This document shows, piece after piece, positions 18,166-27,879 of a DNA stretch of 64,000 nucleotides (its first letter is position 1; each line of letters starts with the position of its first letter). Made by a program: the position numbers and the translations under genes. The stretch lies in assembly GCA_024398055.1 (NCBI GenBank), contig CP073749.1, positions 4,402,594 through 4,466,593 on the forward strand, read 5' to 3'. Origin of the DNA: a bacterium SCSIO 12741 (GTDB taxonomy: Bacteria; Bacteroidota; Bacteroidia; Flavobacteriales_G; Salibacteraceae). Below the pieces are notes generated by a model, which saw only the letters and a list, made by a program, of their open reading frames with translations, searched no databases and was not told the DNA's origin.

Positions 18166-19299
18166 ATGAAATCACGTTTGAATACCATTGAGGAAGCCAT
18201 TGAAGATATTCGCCAGGGAAAAATCGTTATCGTAGTAGACGATGAGGATCGCGAAAATGAGGGTGACTTTATTGCCGCAGCCGAGCACATGACCCCTGAA
18301 ATGGTAAACTTTATGGCTACCCACGGGCGTGGTCTTATTTGTTGTTCTATTCCTGAGGAACGCTGTCATGAGCTTGGTTTGGAGCTTATGGTTGCCGATA
18401 ACACGGCTCTTCATGCTACTCCATTCACCGTTTCAGTGGATTTGATTGGCCATGGCTGTACGACCGGTATTTCGGCATCAGACCGTGCTAAAACTATTCA
18501 GGCCTTGGTTGACCCAAATACCAATCCGGAAGAGTTAGGTAAACCTGGACACATTTTTCCACTACGCGCCAAATCGGGCGGAGTGCTAAGACGTACGGGT
18601 CATACAGAAGCCACAATCGATTTGGCTCGATTGGCCGGACTAAAACCAGGTGGTGCTTTGGTAGAAATCATGAATGAAGATGGAACCATGGCCAGACTAC
18701 CACAGTTGCTTGAAATCGCCGAACGCTTTGATATGAAGGTGATTTCTATTGAAGATTTGGTAGCCTATCGGATGCGTGAAGAACGTATTATTAGCCGAGA
18801 GGTAGAAGTAGATGTGCCTACTGAATACGGTCCTGTAAAATTGATTGGATTCCGTCAATTGACAACCAATGACGAACACCTTGCTGTAACCATCGGTGAC
18901 TGGAAAGAAGATGATGAAGTTTTGGTTCGGGTACACTCGGCCAGTAGCTTGGGAGACATTTTTAGCTCCTTTAAGCACGATCGTCCTTCCTTGCTCTCCC
19001 GTGCTTTTGAAGAAATTCACAAAGAAGGCAAAGGAGCCGTTATTTACATGCAACAAGGGATTCGTGGATTGGGATTGGTAAACAAGCTGAAAAGCTACCA
19101 ATACGACCTGGAACAAGACAAAGAATCAACGCCTGATCTAAACCTGAAAATGGACGAGAAGGATTATGGAGTTGGTGCTCAAATTATCCGGGATCTTGGA
19201 ATCCGCAAAATGCGTTTGATCACTAATAAGCCTCAAAATCGTATTGGAATTATAGGTTACGGTTTGGAAATTACGGATACGGTTCCTGTAGGAAACTAA
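18166..19299 (+). CDS. ribB: 3,4-dihydroxy-2-butanone 4-phosphate synthase with degenerate GTP cyclohydrolase II domain
   Basis: A 377-residue RibBA-type fusion. The N-terminal 200 residues are an intact RibB domain with '[13 protein letters not shown]', 'ATHGRGLIC' and '[17 protein letters not shown]', making the four-carbon unit of riboflavin from ribulose 5-phosphate. The C-terminal half aligns with GTP cyclohydrolase II but has lost its zinc site: where the active enzyme has Cys-x2-Gly and Cys-Asp-Cys it reads '[19 protein letters not shown]', and 'RQEGRGIGL' has become 'QQGIRGLGL'. The RibA half is therefore probably inactive, so I assign ribB only. Similar degenerate fusions occur in flavobacteria, where a separate ribA must supply the activity. 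Confidence 0.88.
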   Translation: MKSRLNTIEEAIEDIRQGKIVIVVDDEDRENEGDFIAAAEHMTPEMVNFMATHGRGLICCSIPEERCHELGLELMVADNTALHATPFTVSVDLIGHGCTTGISASDRAKTIQALVDPNTNPEELGKPGHIFPLRAKSGGVLRRTGHTEATIDLARLAGLKPGGALVEIMNEDGTMARLPQLLEIAERFDMKVISIEDLVAYRMREERIISREVEVDVPTEYGPVKLIGFRQLTTNDEHLAVTIGDWKEDDEVLVRVHSASSLGDIFSSFKHDRPSLLSRAFEEIHKEGKGAVIYMQQGIRGLGLVNKLKSYQYDLEQDKESTPDLNLKMDEKDYGVGAQIIRDLGIRKMRLITNKPQNRIGIIGYGLEITDTVPVGN

Positions 19300-22200
19300 G
19301 GATTAGATTCCCCTTCCGTTTCGTCCTCGGTCCCCATACGGGCGGCTTCACGGGCTTTTTTTCGAGCTTCTTTATCCTCTTTGTTTTGCTTTTTACGCTC
19401 TTCCTGGCGTTCTTTTTGCAAAGCTTTTTCAGCTTCTTTCTGGGCTTTCTCTTCAGGAGTTTTCTTTCCGAAAACCTTATGTAGGAATTCCCCAATCGTA
19501 TTGAAGTCTTCCTGGTAGAAAATTCCTATCCCCTGGGTTTGAGAAGATGAGTTTTGATTTTCGATGGAATAATCACTCGTACGGTTAAACACCTTGGCTC
19601 GCACCTTACCGTCTTCCTTGATCAGGTATTCCAAGGTAAAGTCACCCACAAACTGATTTTGAGAAGTATTGGTCTCACTGTTGTTTACCCCCACGTTACT
19701 TTCAAACTTCAAACGATCGTTGAGCAAGTTCTTCGATAGAGCCACCTCCACATTGTCCTTTTTCAACTCGCTAAAGCCGACTTCCAAAATGCTGTTATCC
19801 ATTTTAGACAACCAGTTATTAATCTGATTCGTTAGAAGTTCACTACCTGTTGAACTGGCAAGTCCACCGCCTGAGTAGTTACTTTCGGGAGGAGAATAGC
19901 GGTTAAACAACAACAAGGAAAACACTTGTTTAGTCACATCATCCTGTGTAGGCATTTGGCTTTTTACCTGGCTCTCAATCTCCGAATCCACGTTTCTAAT
20001 GCGGATGTCAAAATCAATATCGGGCTCAGCCAGGTTTTTGGTTAGAATCATCAAACATTCATTATCCACTTTACGGGTCATGGTACTATCTCCAAGAATG
20101 TCTCCTAATGGCGCTTTCACCCGGTATACAGCGGTCATGTTCAACTGGGCATTGAAGGGATCCCCGTTCCAGATAATCTGGCTACCTCGTTGAATTTTGA
20201 ATCGTTTGCTAAATAGGTTTTCATAGGTAAACATGTAGCTCCCGTCGCGGACTTCGTAGGTACCAAACATCTCGAAATCGCCACTGGAGTTAATGTCCAT
20301 TTGAATATTTCCTCCACCGACCGATTTTAGAATATCACCCGTGGTTTCGTCAAAAATGAGTTGTACTTCGGTACTTGGATCCACATTGATGTCAAACTCA
20401 ATCGAAATACCGGTTAAATCGGTTTCTGGCTCCTTCTCCATTTTCTCTTCTTCGGGAAGAGAGGATTGAACAAAGGTGATGTAACCTGTTTTGCTTACTT
20501 CATCGGCCGTGTAAAGCGGTATGTAGAACTTCGATTCATTAACCACATTCGACTTGACGGTAAGGCCCAGGGAATCTTCTGCCCCAAAAATCTGAACAAT
20601 ATTTTCCTTGGAGGCACCTGTATCCAAAAACGCTACTCCGTAATAAAGGGAGTTATCATCTGAAGTGGTATTCAACACCATGAAGTTGTGAGGCGTCACA
20701 TCTACTTGATACCGCAGGTTTTGCCAGTTTTTATGGGTCAACCAACCATCCACACGGGCTTCGTGATCATACTTGTCCAAAACCACAAAATTGTCAATGA
20801 TGACGGAGTCGGGTTTAATCTGCAGCGTTTGTTGGTGGCAGTGGTAAGGTACTTTGAGGTAAGACACTTGTAACCTTCCACTATCGAGGGTCAAGTATCC
20901 ACTGAGTTCGGGATGTTCCAGGTTTCCTTTCAAATCCAATTCACCATGGATCTTTCCTTTCAGTTCATCCATGTATTCGGCTACAAAGGGCTGAACCGCT
21001 CGAAGCTCCAGTCCATCACTCCTTACTTTCAACTGAAGGCTGGTGTCGGAGCTGTTGGGGTAATAATACCCGTGGACGAGTACTGAATGAATTGTATCCT
21101 TAATACCCAATGGGGCCGGTCTGGATAGATCAAAGTAGACTTTTAGGCGTTTCCATTCGGTTTCCCAGGAAGACAATAATCGACCGGAACCGATGGATTC
21201 TCCATTGAGGTAGAAATTCTTAAGGTCAAGATCACTGTGCAACAAGGCATTGTTATACACATCTTGTAAGGTTACTTCCCCGGTTAGGTGTCCGGACAGC
21301 TGGGCCTCAGAAAAACCAGTAATCCGGTTAAAGTTGGACAGGTTAAGTCCTTTAAATAGGGCTACCAATTCGCTCTCTGCTCTTTTCGATATCTCCCCAT
21401 TTAGTGAAATGAATTTTTCTCCACTCGATCCTTTCAGGTTTTTGAATACCACTTCCCTACCATCAATATGAATTTGGTTGCCTCCGGGAATGGACCAAAC
21501 GGAGTCGGCTACGACTACTTCACTTGAATCTACTTGAAAACGAAATTCTTCCGGTCCCAGGACTCTACCATGAATGCGGATATCACTGGAGTTCTCGGTT
21601 TGACTAATGTTGAGAAATTGAAATTGGAGATCTACGGAGTCGCGATTTGCATTGCCCAGGGCCACAAAATTGCGAATGGTTAAATCCTCATCCAGGTGAA
21701 TGTTTTGAACCCGGGTTTGTTGTTCCCAAGCCGAATCCTGGTAGAAGAGCTCAAATTCGAAGGTATCCAGTGAATAGCCCTGATACCTGGCTTGAGGTAC
21801 TTCTGCTTCCAGGCGAACAATGTCTTTTTCGGTATTATAACGAGCCCTGAATTTGATGGCTTCATCGAAGGATAGCTCTGGAACGAAAATGGCCAACAAG
21901 TCATTCAAATCAAAAATCTCCAGATAAGCCGAAAAGATGAAATCCAAATCCTCTTCCTGATGCTGATCGACCAAACTCGGTAGCGAATGATCCATCATCC
22001 TAAGAAAGGATGCTTGCAGATCTCCAGGTGTCGCAGTTCCTTTAAAAATGCCTCGAATGGCTGAGCTCCTAAATTCTATTTGAGGAATCCCTTGAACGGT
22101 AAAGGCTCTACCCTTTAATTCATCGAGTTTAAAGATTTTCCCTTCTTCGCTGTATTTAAGTTCTCTCAGCAGCGCTTTTCCACTCAAGTTATCGGGCTGA

Positions 22201-23822
22201 AAACCTTGAAAGTCCACATCTAAAATGGCACTAAAAAAGGCACTCGAATCCCGATCAATCAAATTAAGAGCCACTGGATATAACGTATCTACATCCAACT
22301 GAAACTGGAATCGTGGTAAATCACTATTAAAGTTGATTTGCCCACTAAAGTCAAGCTCAGCAAGCTCATCGTTCAAGGTAAAATCGCCATCAAACCAACC
22401 TTTCTTGAGCTCTGCATCAATCTCACCTCCCCGATAAGAATAGCCACTAAAATCGAATCGATCCAGACTCCCTTTGATTTCGGTTTCCAGCGTTTCCAAG
22501 GTTATGCCATGTCCTTTGATATCAAGCTGAGCAGATAACAATCCAACTTGCTCATTGCCCAGTAATTTTCCAACATTGAGTTTTTTGACCGCTACAAAAC
22601 CCTCGTATCCCGGTATCTGGCTGCGCTCTTCATGAACCGCCAACTTGGCCAAAGCCGCTCCCATAGGTGACTCCAGTGCCAAATCTGTATGAAAGTGGTT
22701 ATAGGTTCCTTTAAATTTCCCTTGAACCTTTACCTTTTGCAGAGCCAATACTTCTTTGGGTAATGTGAGGTGTTTTTGTTGATCAAATGGCGGTAGCGGA
22801 ATCTGAAGTAAATCCCGAATACGAATCTCAGAAGGATCCAAGTCCAAACTAATGCGTGTTTGCTCGATATCCGGCAATCCTTTCATCATTAAATCACCTC
22901 GAATTCGGGTTTGACTTCCCAATCCCAAATCCAGATCGCGAATACTAAAGTCCTCAACCGTACCGGTGAACTGACCGCCCATGCTAACTTCAGCATTCAA
23001 TCCCAATAGGGCATCTGAGAAATAGGCGATATCTCCTCCATTAACCTGGGCCGAATCCAAATGAGCAACCATCTTCACCTTTTCGATATAGTTGGCGAAA
23101 TCGGCAAATTGGTCATATTTCATTCGGTAATCTCCGCGAACAAAGGTGGCTGGAGTAGTCAACAAAAGTTCATCGAATACCATTTCCTGAGGAAGCATGG
23201 CAAACTGGGTATGTAGCGAATTGAGCGTAAATCCTGATCGTTCCTGAAAACTTAGTTGCTGGATATCGGCTTTTATCTCCTCGTTGGCCCATTCAAAGTT
23301 TTGAATTTGAGTGGCAAAAGCGGATACATCGATATGGGCAAAGTCAATTCCCTGGGTAGAACTGGAATCGTTGTAATCCCACCAAACGAATTTTAAATCT
23401 TCGATCTGGGTTTCAGCAATGCTGATTTGCGGGGCTGCAGAGCTACTGGTATCTGTAGATGTGAATTGATCTATAATGAACTGCAGATTGGTCACCGTAT
23501 CCCCTTCGTAGGACTTCAAAAAGAAACGCGCTCCATACAATTCAACCTTTTCCAGGTCAAAAATGCTCTTGTCCAGATTAAAGTCGTCAATCAAAACAAC
23601 CAGTTCAGAAGCATAGAGTAAGGTGTCCTTCCTTAAGTCCTCAATGTAAACGTCCTTCAATCGAATTTCGCTCACTGGCTTGATATCCACTTCACCAGCT
23701 CTCCAGGTAACCCCATGGGATTCAGCAAGATTGGTAAGGACCTTATTGGCCAACCAGGTTTGGACTGGCGTAGCAAGTAACGCCAAGTAGACCAGCAACA
23801 AAATCACCACCAGCCCACCCAA
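19296..23822 (-). CDS. tamB: TamB-like translocation and assembly module protein
   Basis: A very long protein (1508 residues): one N-terminal membrane helix ('LVVILLLVYLALLATPVQTW'), then AsmA/DUF490-type beta-rich repeats, and the conserved TamB C-terminal domain ('TQDDVTKQVFSLLLFNRY', 'LLTNQINNWLSK'), followed by a charged Lys/Glu tail. TamB spans the periplasm and helps move lipids or outer-membrane proteins. No ATG is near the start: 23822 is TTG in the middle of the expected N terminus, while the frame stays open and matches typical TamB starts ('KKLRKILFYLL') further upstream, for example from an ATT at 23858. Divergent from tsaD, a common pairing in Bacteroidota. Its stop overlaps the ribB stop by 4 bp. 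Confidence 0.88.
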   Translation of the reverse strand: MGGLVVILLLVYLALLATPVQTWLANKVLTNLAESHGVTWRAGEVDIKPVSEIRLKDVYIEDLRKDTLLYASELVVLIDDFNLDKSIFDLEKVELYGARFFLKSYEGDTVTNLQFIIDQFTSTDTSSSAAPQISIAETQIEDLKFVWWDYNDSSSTQGIDFAHIDVSAFATQIQNFEWANEEIKADIQQLSFQERSGFTLNSLHTQFAMLPQEMVFDELLLTTPATFVRGDYRMKYDQFADFANYIEKVKMVAHLDSAQVNGGDIAYFSDALLGLNAEVSMGGQFTGTVEDFSIRDLDLGLGSQTRIRGDLMMKGLPDIEQTRISLDLDPSEIRIRDLLQIPLPPFDQQKHLTLPKEVLALQKVKVQGKFKGTYNHFHTDLALESPMGAALAKLAVHEERSQIPGYEGFVAVKKLNVGKLLGNEQVGLLSAQLDIKGHGITLETLETEIKGSLDRFDFSGYSYRGGEIDAELKKGWFDGDFTLNDELAELDFSGQINFNSDLPRFQFQLDVDTLYPVALNLIDRDSSAFFSAILDVDFQGFQPDNLSGKALLRELKYSEEGKIFKLDELKGRAFTVQGIPQIEFRSSAIRGIFKGTATPGDLQASFLRMMDHSLPSLVDQHQEEDLDFIFSAYLEIFDLNDLLAIFVPELSFDEAIKFRARYNTEKDIVRLEAEVPQARYQGYSLDTFEFELFYQDSAWEQQTRVQNIHLDEDLTIRNFVALGNANRDSVDLQFQFLNISQTENSSDIRIHGRVLGPEEFRFQVDSSEVVVADSVWSIPGGNQIHIDGREVVFKNLKGSSGEKFISLNGEISKRAESELVALFKGLNLSNFNRITGFSEAQLSGHLTGEVTLQDVYNNALLHSDLDLKNFYLNGESIGSGRLLSSWETEWKRLKVYFDLSRPAPLGIKDTIHSVLVHGYYYPNSSDTSLQLKVRSDGLELRAVQPFVAEYMDELKGKIHGELDLKGNLEHPELSGYLTLDSGRLQVSYLKVPYHCHQQTLQIKPDSVIIDNFVVLDKYDHEARVDGWLTHKNWQNLRYQVDVTPHNFMVLNTTSDDNSLYYGVAFLDTGASKENIVQIFGAEDSLGLTVKSNVVNESKFYIPLYTADEVSKTGYITFVQSSLPEEEKMEKEPETDLTGISIEFDINVDPSTEVQLIFDETTGDILKSVGGGNIQMDINSSGDFEMFGTYEVRDGSYMFTYENLFSKRFKIQRGSQIIWNGDPFNAQLNMTAVYRVKAPLGDILGDSTMTRKVDNECLMILTKNLAEPDIDFDIRIRNVDSEIESQVKSQMPTQDDVTKQVFSLLLFNRYSPPESNYSGGGLASSTGSELLTNQINNWLSKMDNSILEVGFSELKKDNVEVALSKNLLNDRLKFESNVGVNNSETNTSQNQFVGDFTLEYLIKEDGKVRAKVFNRTSDYSIENQNSSSQTQGIGIFYQEDFNTIGEFLHKVFGKKTPEEKAQKEAEKALQKERQEERKKQNKEDKEARKKAREAARMGTEDETEGESNP

Positions 23823-23888
23823 TAGGTAGAACAGTATTTTCCTTAGTTTTTTGATAATTTTGCTGCCTTTGAGAACAAAATTAAGGAA

Positions 23889-24920
23889 TTGAGCAGACCG
23901 CGTTATATACTGGCCATCGAATCATCATGTGACGATACTTCAGCAGCAGTGCTAAAAGATCGTGCCATACTTTCCAACCTTGTTGCAAATCAAAAAGTTC
24001 ATGAGCAATACGGGGGCGTAGTACCCGAATTAGCAAGTAGGGCTCATCAAAAAAATATCATCCCCGTTGTTCATCAGGCTATCGAAAAGGCCGGAATCGA
24101 ATTGAGTCAACTGGATGCGATCGCCTTTACCCGTGGCCCAGGTTTAATGGGTTCGCTGCTGGTGGGTACTTCTTTCGTTAAAGGACTGGCTCTGGCCACT
24201 GGAAAGCCTTTGATTGATGTAAACCACATGCAAGCTCACGTTTTGGCCCATTTCATCGATAATAACGAATATGATCATCCGCCCGAATTTCCATTCTTGT
24301 GCCTTACGGTTAGCGGTGGCCATACCCAGATCATCGTAGTTCGCGATTACCTGGATATGGAAATCATTGGTCAAACCTTGGATGATGCGGCCGGAGAGGC
24401 TTTTGACAAAACCGCTAAACTTCTTGGACTCCCCTATCCGGGAGGACCACAAATTGACAAGTTGGCTCGGGACGGAAATCCAAAGGCCTATTCCTTTGCT
24501 AAGGCAAAAATCAAGGGCTATGACTACAGCTTTAGCGGATTGAAGACCTCTGTTCTCTATTTTTTAAGGGATCAAATCAAAAAGGACCCAGCTTTTATTG
24601 AGCATCATGTCAATGATTTGTGCGCCTCTGTGCAACACACCATTGTGGATACACTTTTTGACAAAGTACTCAAGGCTACTGAAGATCTCAACATCAAAAC
24701 TGTGGCCATTGCTGGTGGGGTATCTGCCAATGGATTGTTAAGAAGTCGGTTGAAAGAGCTTGGCGAGATCCATAATTGGAAAACCTATATCCCTAAATTT
24801 GAGTTCTGTACCGATAATGCTGCCATGATAGGAATTGTCGGGCATTTTAAACTTTTGAACGAAGATTATTGCGATCTTTCCGCTCTACCAGATGCCCGAC
24901 TGGCCTATAGCCATGTTTAG
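23889..24920 (+). CDS. tsaD: tRNA N6-adenosine threonylcarbamoyltransferase
   Basis: A 343-residue ASKHA-fold protein that transfers the threonylcarbamoyl group to A37 of ANN-decoding tRNAs, with TsaB and TsaE. Motifs include 'ILAIESSCDDTSAAV', the metal site 'VNHMQAHVLAHF' (HxxxH) and 'VSGGHTQIIV', plus 'AIAGGVSANGLLR'. Length and conservation are normal. The start is TTG at 23889, since no in-frame ATG or GTG lies just upstream and the conserved N terminus begins seven codons later. TAATTTTG at 23855-23862 may be its promoter element. The stop overlaps the start of the next gene by eight bases. Confidence 0.95.
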   Translation: MSRPRYILAIESSCDDTSAAVLKDRAILSNLVANQKVHEQYGGVVPELASRAHQKNIIPVVHQAIEKAGIELSQLDAIAFTRGPGLMGSLLVGTSFVKGLALATGKPLIDVNHMQAHVLAHFIDNNEYDHPPEFPFLCLTVSGGHTQIIVVRDYLDMEIIGQTLDDAAGEAFDKTAKLLGLPYPGGPQIDKLARDGNPKAYSFAKAKIKGYDYSFSGLKTSVLYFLRDQIKKDPAFIEHHVNDLCASVQHTIVDTLFDKVLKATEDLNIKTVAIAGGVSANGLLRSRLKELGEIHNWKTYIPKFEFCTDNAAMIGIVGHFKLLNEDYCDLSALPDARLAYSHV

Positions 24921-25647
24921 ACTTACGACCATATCCGTAATTGCGTTTTTGCTTTTTGCAGGCTCTTTGTGCGCTCAGCAAGATTCTGAATTCGGCTATT
25001 ATGTGGATTCCAATGTGGTAAGGCAAGCTGAAAAGTTTAGAAAGGGCAACATCATTATCAAGACGAATCCGTTGGCCATTGTCTCCGGGGAGATTCCGCT
25101 CTACTCGGCTGAGTTTCGTTTGTTGGGAGAGTATGTAACCGGACCGAGAACAGGTGTGGTATTGGGTGCTTCCTACCTTGGAATGGGCCTCATATTGCGC
25201 TCTGCATTGGATGCCGACTCCATCAATACCGGATACAGCAGTTGGGATTACGGATTCAACGGTTTTCGACTTCAAGGTGGATTCCGGTACTACATTAAGA
25301 AACCTGGTGTGCGACTTACTGACCCTGATTTTAAGCCCGCTCCCGGAGGTTTTTATGTGATGGGACTTGTATCCTACTCCAACGCCAAATACTACCTAAA
25401 ACAGTATCCCAACGAGTATTACCGCTTCAATTTTATAAGCTACACGCTCAATGTGGGTGTTCAGTTTCTATTGGGCGACAAATTGGTACTTGATCCCTAT
25501 TGGGGACTGGGATACAAGCAAAATCAGGTATTTGAAGTTATCAACCAGAGCTCTCGCAGAATCAACGATCCAGACCTGCAAGACGATTTCATTTTCGGCT
25601 CCAACCTCAAGATCAACATAGGAATCAACATGGGATTTCGGTTTTAG
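24913..25647 (+). CDS. Outer-membrane beta-barrel protein of unknown function
   Basis: About 244 residues with a signal peptide ('FRLTTISVIAFLLFAGSLCAQ') and alternating amphipathic strands ('GFRLQGGFRYYI', 'FISYTLNVGVQFLLGDKLVL', 'INIGINMGFRF') ending in an aromatic residue, the pattern of a small outer-membrane barrel. No specific family recognised. The ATG at 24913 overlaps the tsaD stop, giving a better signal peptide than the longer open frame from 24892. Probably in an operon with tsaD. Confidence 0.7.
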   Translation: MFRLTTISVIAFLLFAGSLCAQQDSEFGYYVDSNVVRQAEKFRKGNIIIKTNPLAIVSGEIPLYSAEFRLLGEYVTGPRTGVVLGASYLGMGLILRSALDADSINTGYSSWDYGFNGFRLQGGFRYYIKKPGVRLTDPDFKPAPGGFYVMGLVSYSNAKYYLKQYPNEYYRFNFISYTLNVGVQFLLGDKLVLDPYWGLGYKQNQVFEVINQSSRRINDPDLQDDFIFGSNLKINIGINMGFRF

Positions 25648-25715
25648 TCTGCTAACCAACAATCCTTTTTCCCGCTCACTTGTAATTTTATAACCGAAAC
25701 TTAAATGGGTGTATT

Positions 25716-26198
25716 ATGATGACAAGATTGGCAATTATTCTCGTATGTGTTCTACCAGCTTTTACCAGCTGCGGGCAAAATCAGCAAACCAACACTAATC
25801 ATGAACACACCCATGCTATTCCCAAAAGCGACAAAGAATGGAAGGAGCGATTGACCGAACAGGAATACTACGTGCTTCGTCAAAAAGGCACCGAAAGAGC
25901 CTGGACCGGTGAATTCGTAGATTATCACGGTGATGGCATCTTTGTATGCGCCGGTTGTGGGCAAGAACTCTTTGACGCATCCACCAAATTTGAATCTGGA
26001 AGTGGTTGGCCAAGTTTCTGGGACGTGATTGATCCTACCAAAGTCAAATTAGTTGGAGACCGTAGTCACGGTATGGTTAGAGATGAAGTAGTTTGCAGCC
26101 GATGTAACGGACACCTTGGCCACGTATTCAACGATGGCCCGAAACCTACCGGATTGCGCTATTGCATCAATTCCGTTTCTCTGGATGTTAAAGAGTAG
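25716..26198 (+). CDS. msrB: Peptide-methionine (R)-S-oxide reductase, lipoprotein form
   Basis: A 160-residue MsrB. Residues 1-19 are a lipoprotein signal with lipobox 'FTSC', so the enzyme is probably anchored in the periplasm or outer membrane, repairing oxidised methionine in exported proteins. A His-rich linker ('NHEHTHAI') follows. The catalytic domain has two zinc CxxC pairs ('VCAGCGQELF', 'VCSRCNGHLGHVF'), 'FESGSGWPSFW' and the active Cys in 'RYCINSVSL'. Two adjacent ATGs (25716 and 25719) are possible starts. Confidence 0.93.
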   Translation: MMTRLAIILVCVLPAFTSCGQNQQTNTNHEHTHAIPKSDKEWKERLTEQEYYVLRQKGTERAWTGEFVDYHGDGIFVCAGCGQELFDASTKFESGSGWPSFWDVIDPTKVKLVGDRSHGMVRDEVVCSRCNGHLGHVFNDGPKPTGLRYCINSVSLDVKE

Positions 26199-26356
26199 TT
26201 GCTCTCGAACATCATTTATCCCAGTTTACCAAAGATTTTCTTAGCCGTTCTGAAAGATTAGGCATAAGCTATAGCTGCATGGCACATCAGCTTAAGCATG
26301 CAAAAACGGCGTAAAAGCAATCAAATCAAGTTGGCCTCCAATTTCAATTATTGGAG

Positions 26357-26382
26357 CAAAAAAAAGGCCCCTAAAAGGGGCC
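26357..26382 (-). terminator. Rho-independent terminator of the five-gene exported-protein operon
   Basis: A perfect stem ggcccct / aggggcc with an AAA loop (26366-26382) is followed, reading on the minus strand, by nine T. It lies about 75 bp after the last gene of the operon (26458). Two further palindromes stand between it and that gene: TCAGATTGAATCTGA (26421-26435) and ATTGAATATTCAAT (26445-26458). Confidence 0.88.
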
Positions 26383-26457
26383 AATCTATATATCATCAAA
26401 GGGTTCAAATCCGATGGCTATCAGATTGAATCTGAATATTAATCATTGAATATTCAA

Positions 26458-26973
26458 TTACTCCTCTCCTCCTCCATTGCTAAAGGATTCTGCAATTTCA
26501 TCCTCGTATCCGGTCATCATAACCAAACATCCTTTCAAGAATGACGAACCATCATCTGCGATGTAAGCAGGGATCAGGAAGTTTACATAAACCTGATAAA
26601 TGCCATCGTCATCCGGCTCGTAGTTAAATTGCTTTTCACTACTCTCAAAAGAGGCCAGAAGCTTACGTTTCTTTTCTCCTTGAGCCTTGTCATAGATCTC
26701 GATCTTAATGTCTTTTGGAAGTAATTCCGTATTGAAAACGATACGGTAACGAGCATCGTAGTACAGAGGAATACTCACTTCATCAATGTGGTTGTAACGT
26801 TTGTAAACAATACGCTTTACCACCATGTTGGTGTACTTGTAAGGCACCAGGGCTTTTCTGCATTTTACCACCACTTCATCTTTTGGGCAGTAGCTCGATG
26901 ATTGAGCCGAAACCCCAACGGAGCAGGCCATCAAAATGGCGATTAGCAGCACATACAGTTGACTCTTCTTCAT
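26458..26973 (-). CDS. Exported protein, family A (third copy), of the A-B-A-B-A operon
   Basis: A 171-residue protein with a signal peptide ending near 'VSAQSSS'. After two N-terminal cysteines ('CPKDEVVVKC') the body is beta-rich with family features 'KRIVYKRYNHIDEVSIPLYY', 'YRIVFNTELLPKDIKIEIYD' and 'FLKGCLVMMTGY'. The same blocks occur in the products of 27880 and 29348. I do not recognise a named family. It begins 6 bp after the lipoprotein gene 26980 and is the last gene before the terminator. It ends in acidic 'GGEE'. Confidence 0.6.
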   Translation of the reverse strand: MKKSQLYVLLIAILMACSVGVSAQSSSYCPKDEVVVKCRKALVPYKYTNMVVKRIVYKRYNHIDEVSIPLYYDARYRIVFNTELLPKDIKIEIYDKAQGEKKRKLLASFESSEKQFNYEPDDDGIYQVYVNFLIPAYIADDGSSFLKGCLVMMTGYEDEIAESFSNGGGEE

Positions 26974-26979
26974 AAGTAA

Positions 26980-27876
26980 TTAAACTTTAGTAATCTTTTC
27001 TCTCAGCCCAATAATGGTTTCGGAAAGTTGTTTTAGATGTTCTTCGGAAATCTTGTAATCCTTAAAGCTTTTCAAGTTTTGAGAATTCTTGTTTTCCTCT
27101 AATTGATTAAAAAATTTGTCGAGCTTCGCCAATTCCTTGGTAATCTCTTTTACCTCATCGGATTGATTCTCATTGGAGTTAAGAGCCTTAATCAGGTTCT
27201 CCAAAATCGTCATTTGCTCCACCAATCGTCCGGAAATAAAGTGTTGGTTATCCACGCCTTCAGCGTTTACACCTAAGTACATTCCTTCGATCCAGGCACC
27301 GCAGAAGATAATGTAGGTAACGTCGTGCATGTTGTTATCATCAACATACATGTCTGTACGTGCCTGAATATCTACCAGTACGTTTACAATGGAATCTTTG
27401 TTACCCAAACTGGACTCGAAACGCTTCATCAAATCTTCTGATTCGAATACCACACCGAAACCAATTTTATTGGACAACTCTTGAATGGCTACCAAATAGT
27501 CTCTCGCATCCTGGCTCTGACCGTTCAATACGATATAAGCCAAATCCGCTGAGTATACTCCGAAGTTGAGCAAACGAGAAGATTTGGTCGAGTAATTCTT
27601 AGCATTTTCTACCGGATTCGTAATTCCCTGAACATAGGTAAGTCCAGACTTTTGGAAAATAGATCCGATTTGCAGGGCCGATGGCAGGTAGAAAGTAGGA
27701 GTCGTTTCATCTTCTCCGGCTTCCGCCATTTCATCCAACAATTCATTTTGGGCCTTTTCAGCCTGCGACTGGTGATCTGGTCCGTTCCCTCCTTCTCCTC
27801 CACAAGAGGTGAAAGTAAGAACTCCAGCACCAAACATTAGATAGAATAAACTGTGCTTCATGCGATTTCGGTTCAT
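26980..27876 (-). CDS. Lipoprotein, family B (second copy), of the A-B-A-B-A operon
   Basis: A 298-residue, mostly helical lipoprotein (lipobox 'FTSCGGEGG'; alternative ATG at 27861). After an acidic linker come 'LPSALQIGSIFQKSGLTYV', 'LLNFGVYSADLAYIVLNGQ', 'GAWIEGMYLGV' and 'RLVEQMTILENLIKAL'. These blocks are shared nearly position by position with the product of 28393. The lipoprotein signal suggests attachment to the periplasmic side of a membrane. Gene spacing is 3 bp from the preceding family A gene and 6 bp to the next. Function unknown; the conserved aromatic and Asn positions in 'NFGVYSADL' look like a core or binding motif. Confidence 0.62.
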   Translation of the reverse strand: MNRNRMKHSLFYLMFGAGVLTFTSCGGEGGNGPDHQSQAEKAQNELLDEMAEAGEDETTPTFYLPSALQIGSIFQKSGLTYVQGITNPVENAKNYSTKSSRLLNFGVYSADLAYIVLNGQSQDARDYLVAIQELSNKIGFGVVFESEDLMKRFESSLGNKDSIVNVLVDIQARTDMYVDDNNMHDVTYIIFCGAWIEGMYLGVNAEGVDNQHFISGRLVEQMTILENLIKALNSNENQSDEVKEITKELAKLDKFFNQLEENKNSQNLKSFKDYKISEEHLKQLSETIIGLREKITKV

Positions 27877-27879
27877 GAA

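Noticed and set aside
26400-26416. tRNA T-arm-like gggttcaaatcc
   Set aside because: The flanking bases do not form a 5-bp T stem, and no anticodon arm or acceptor stem is found around it.
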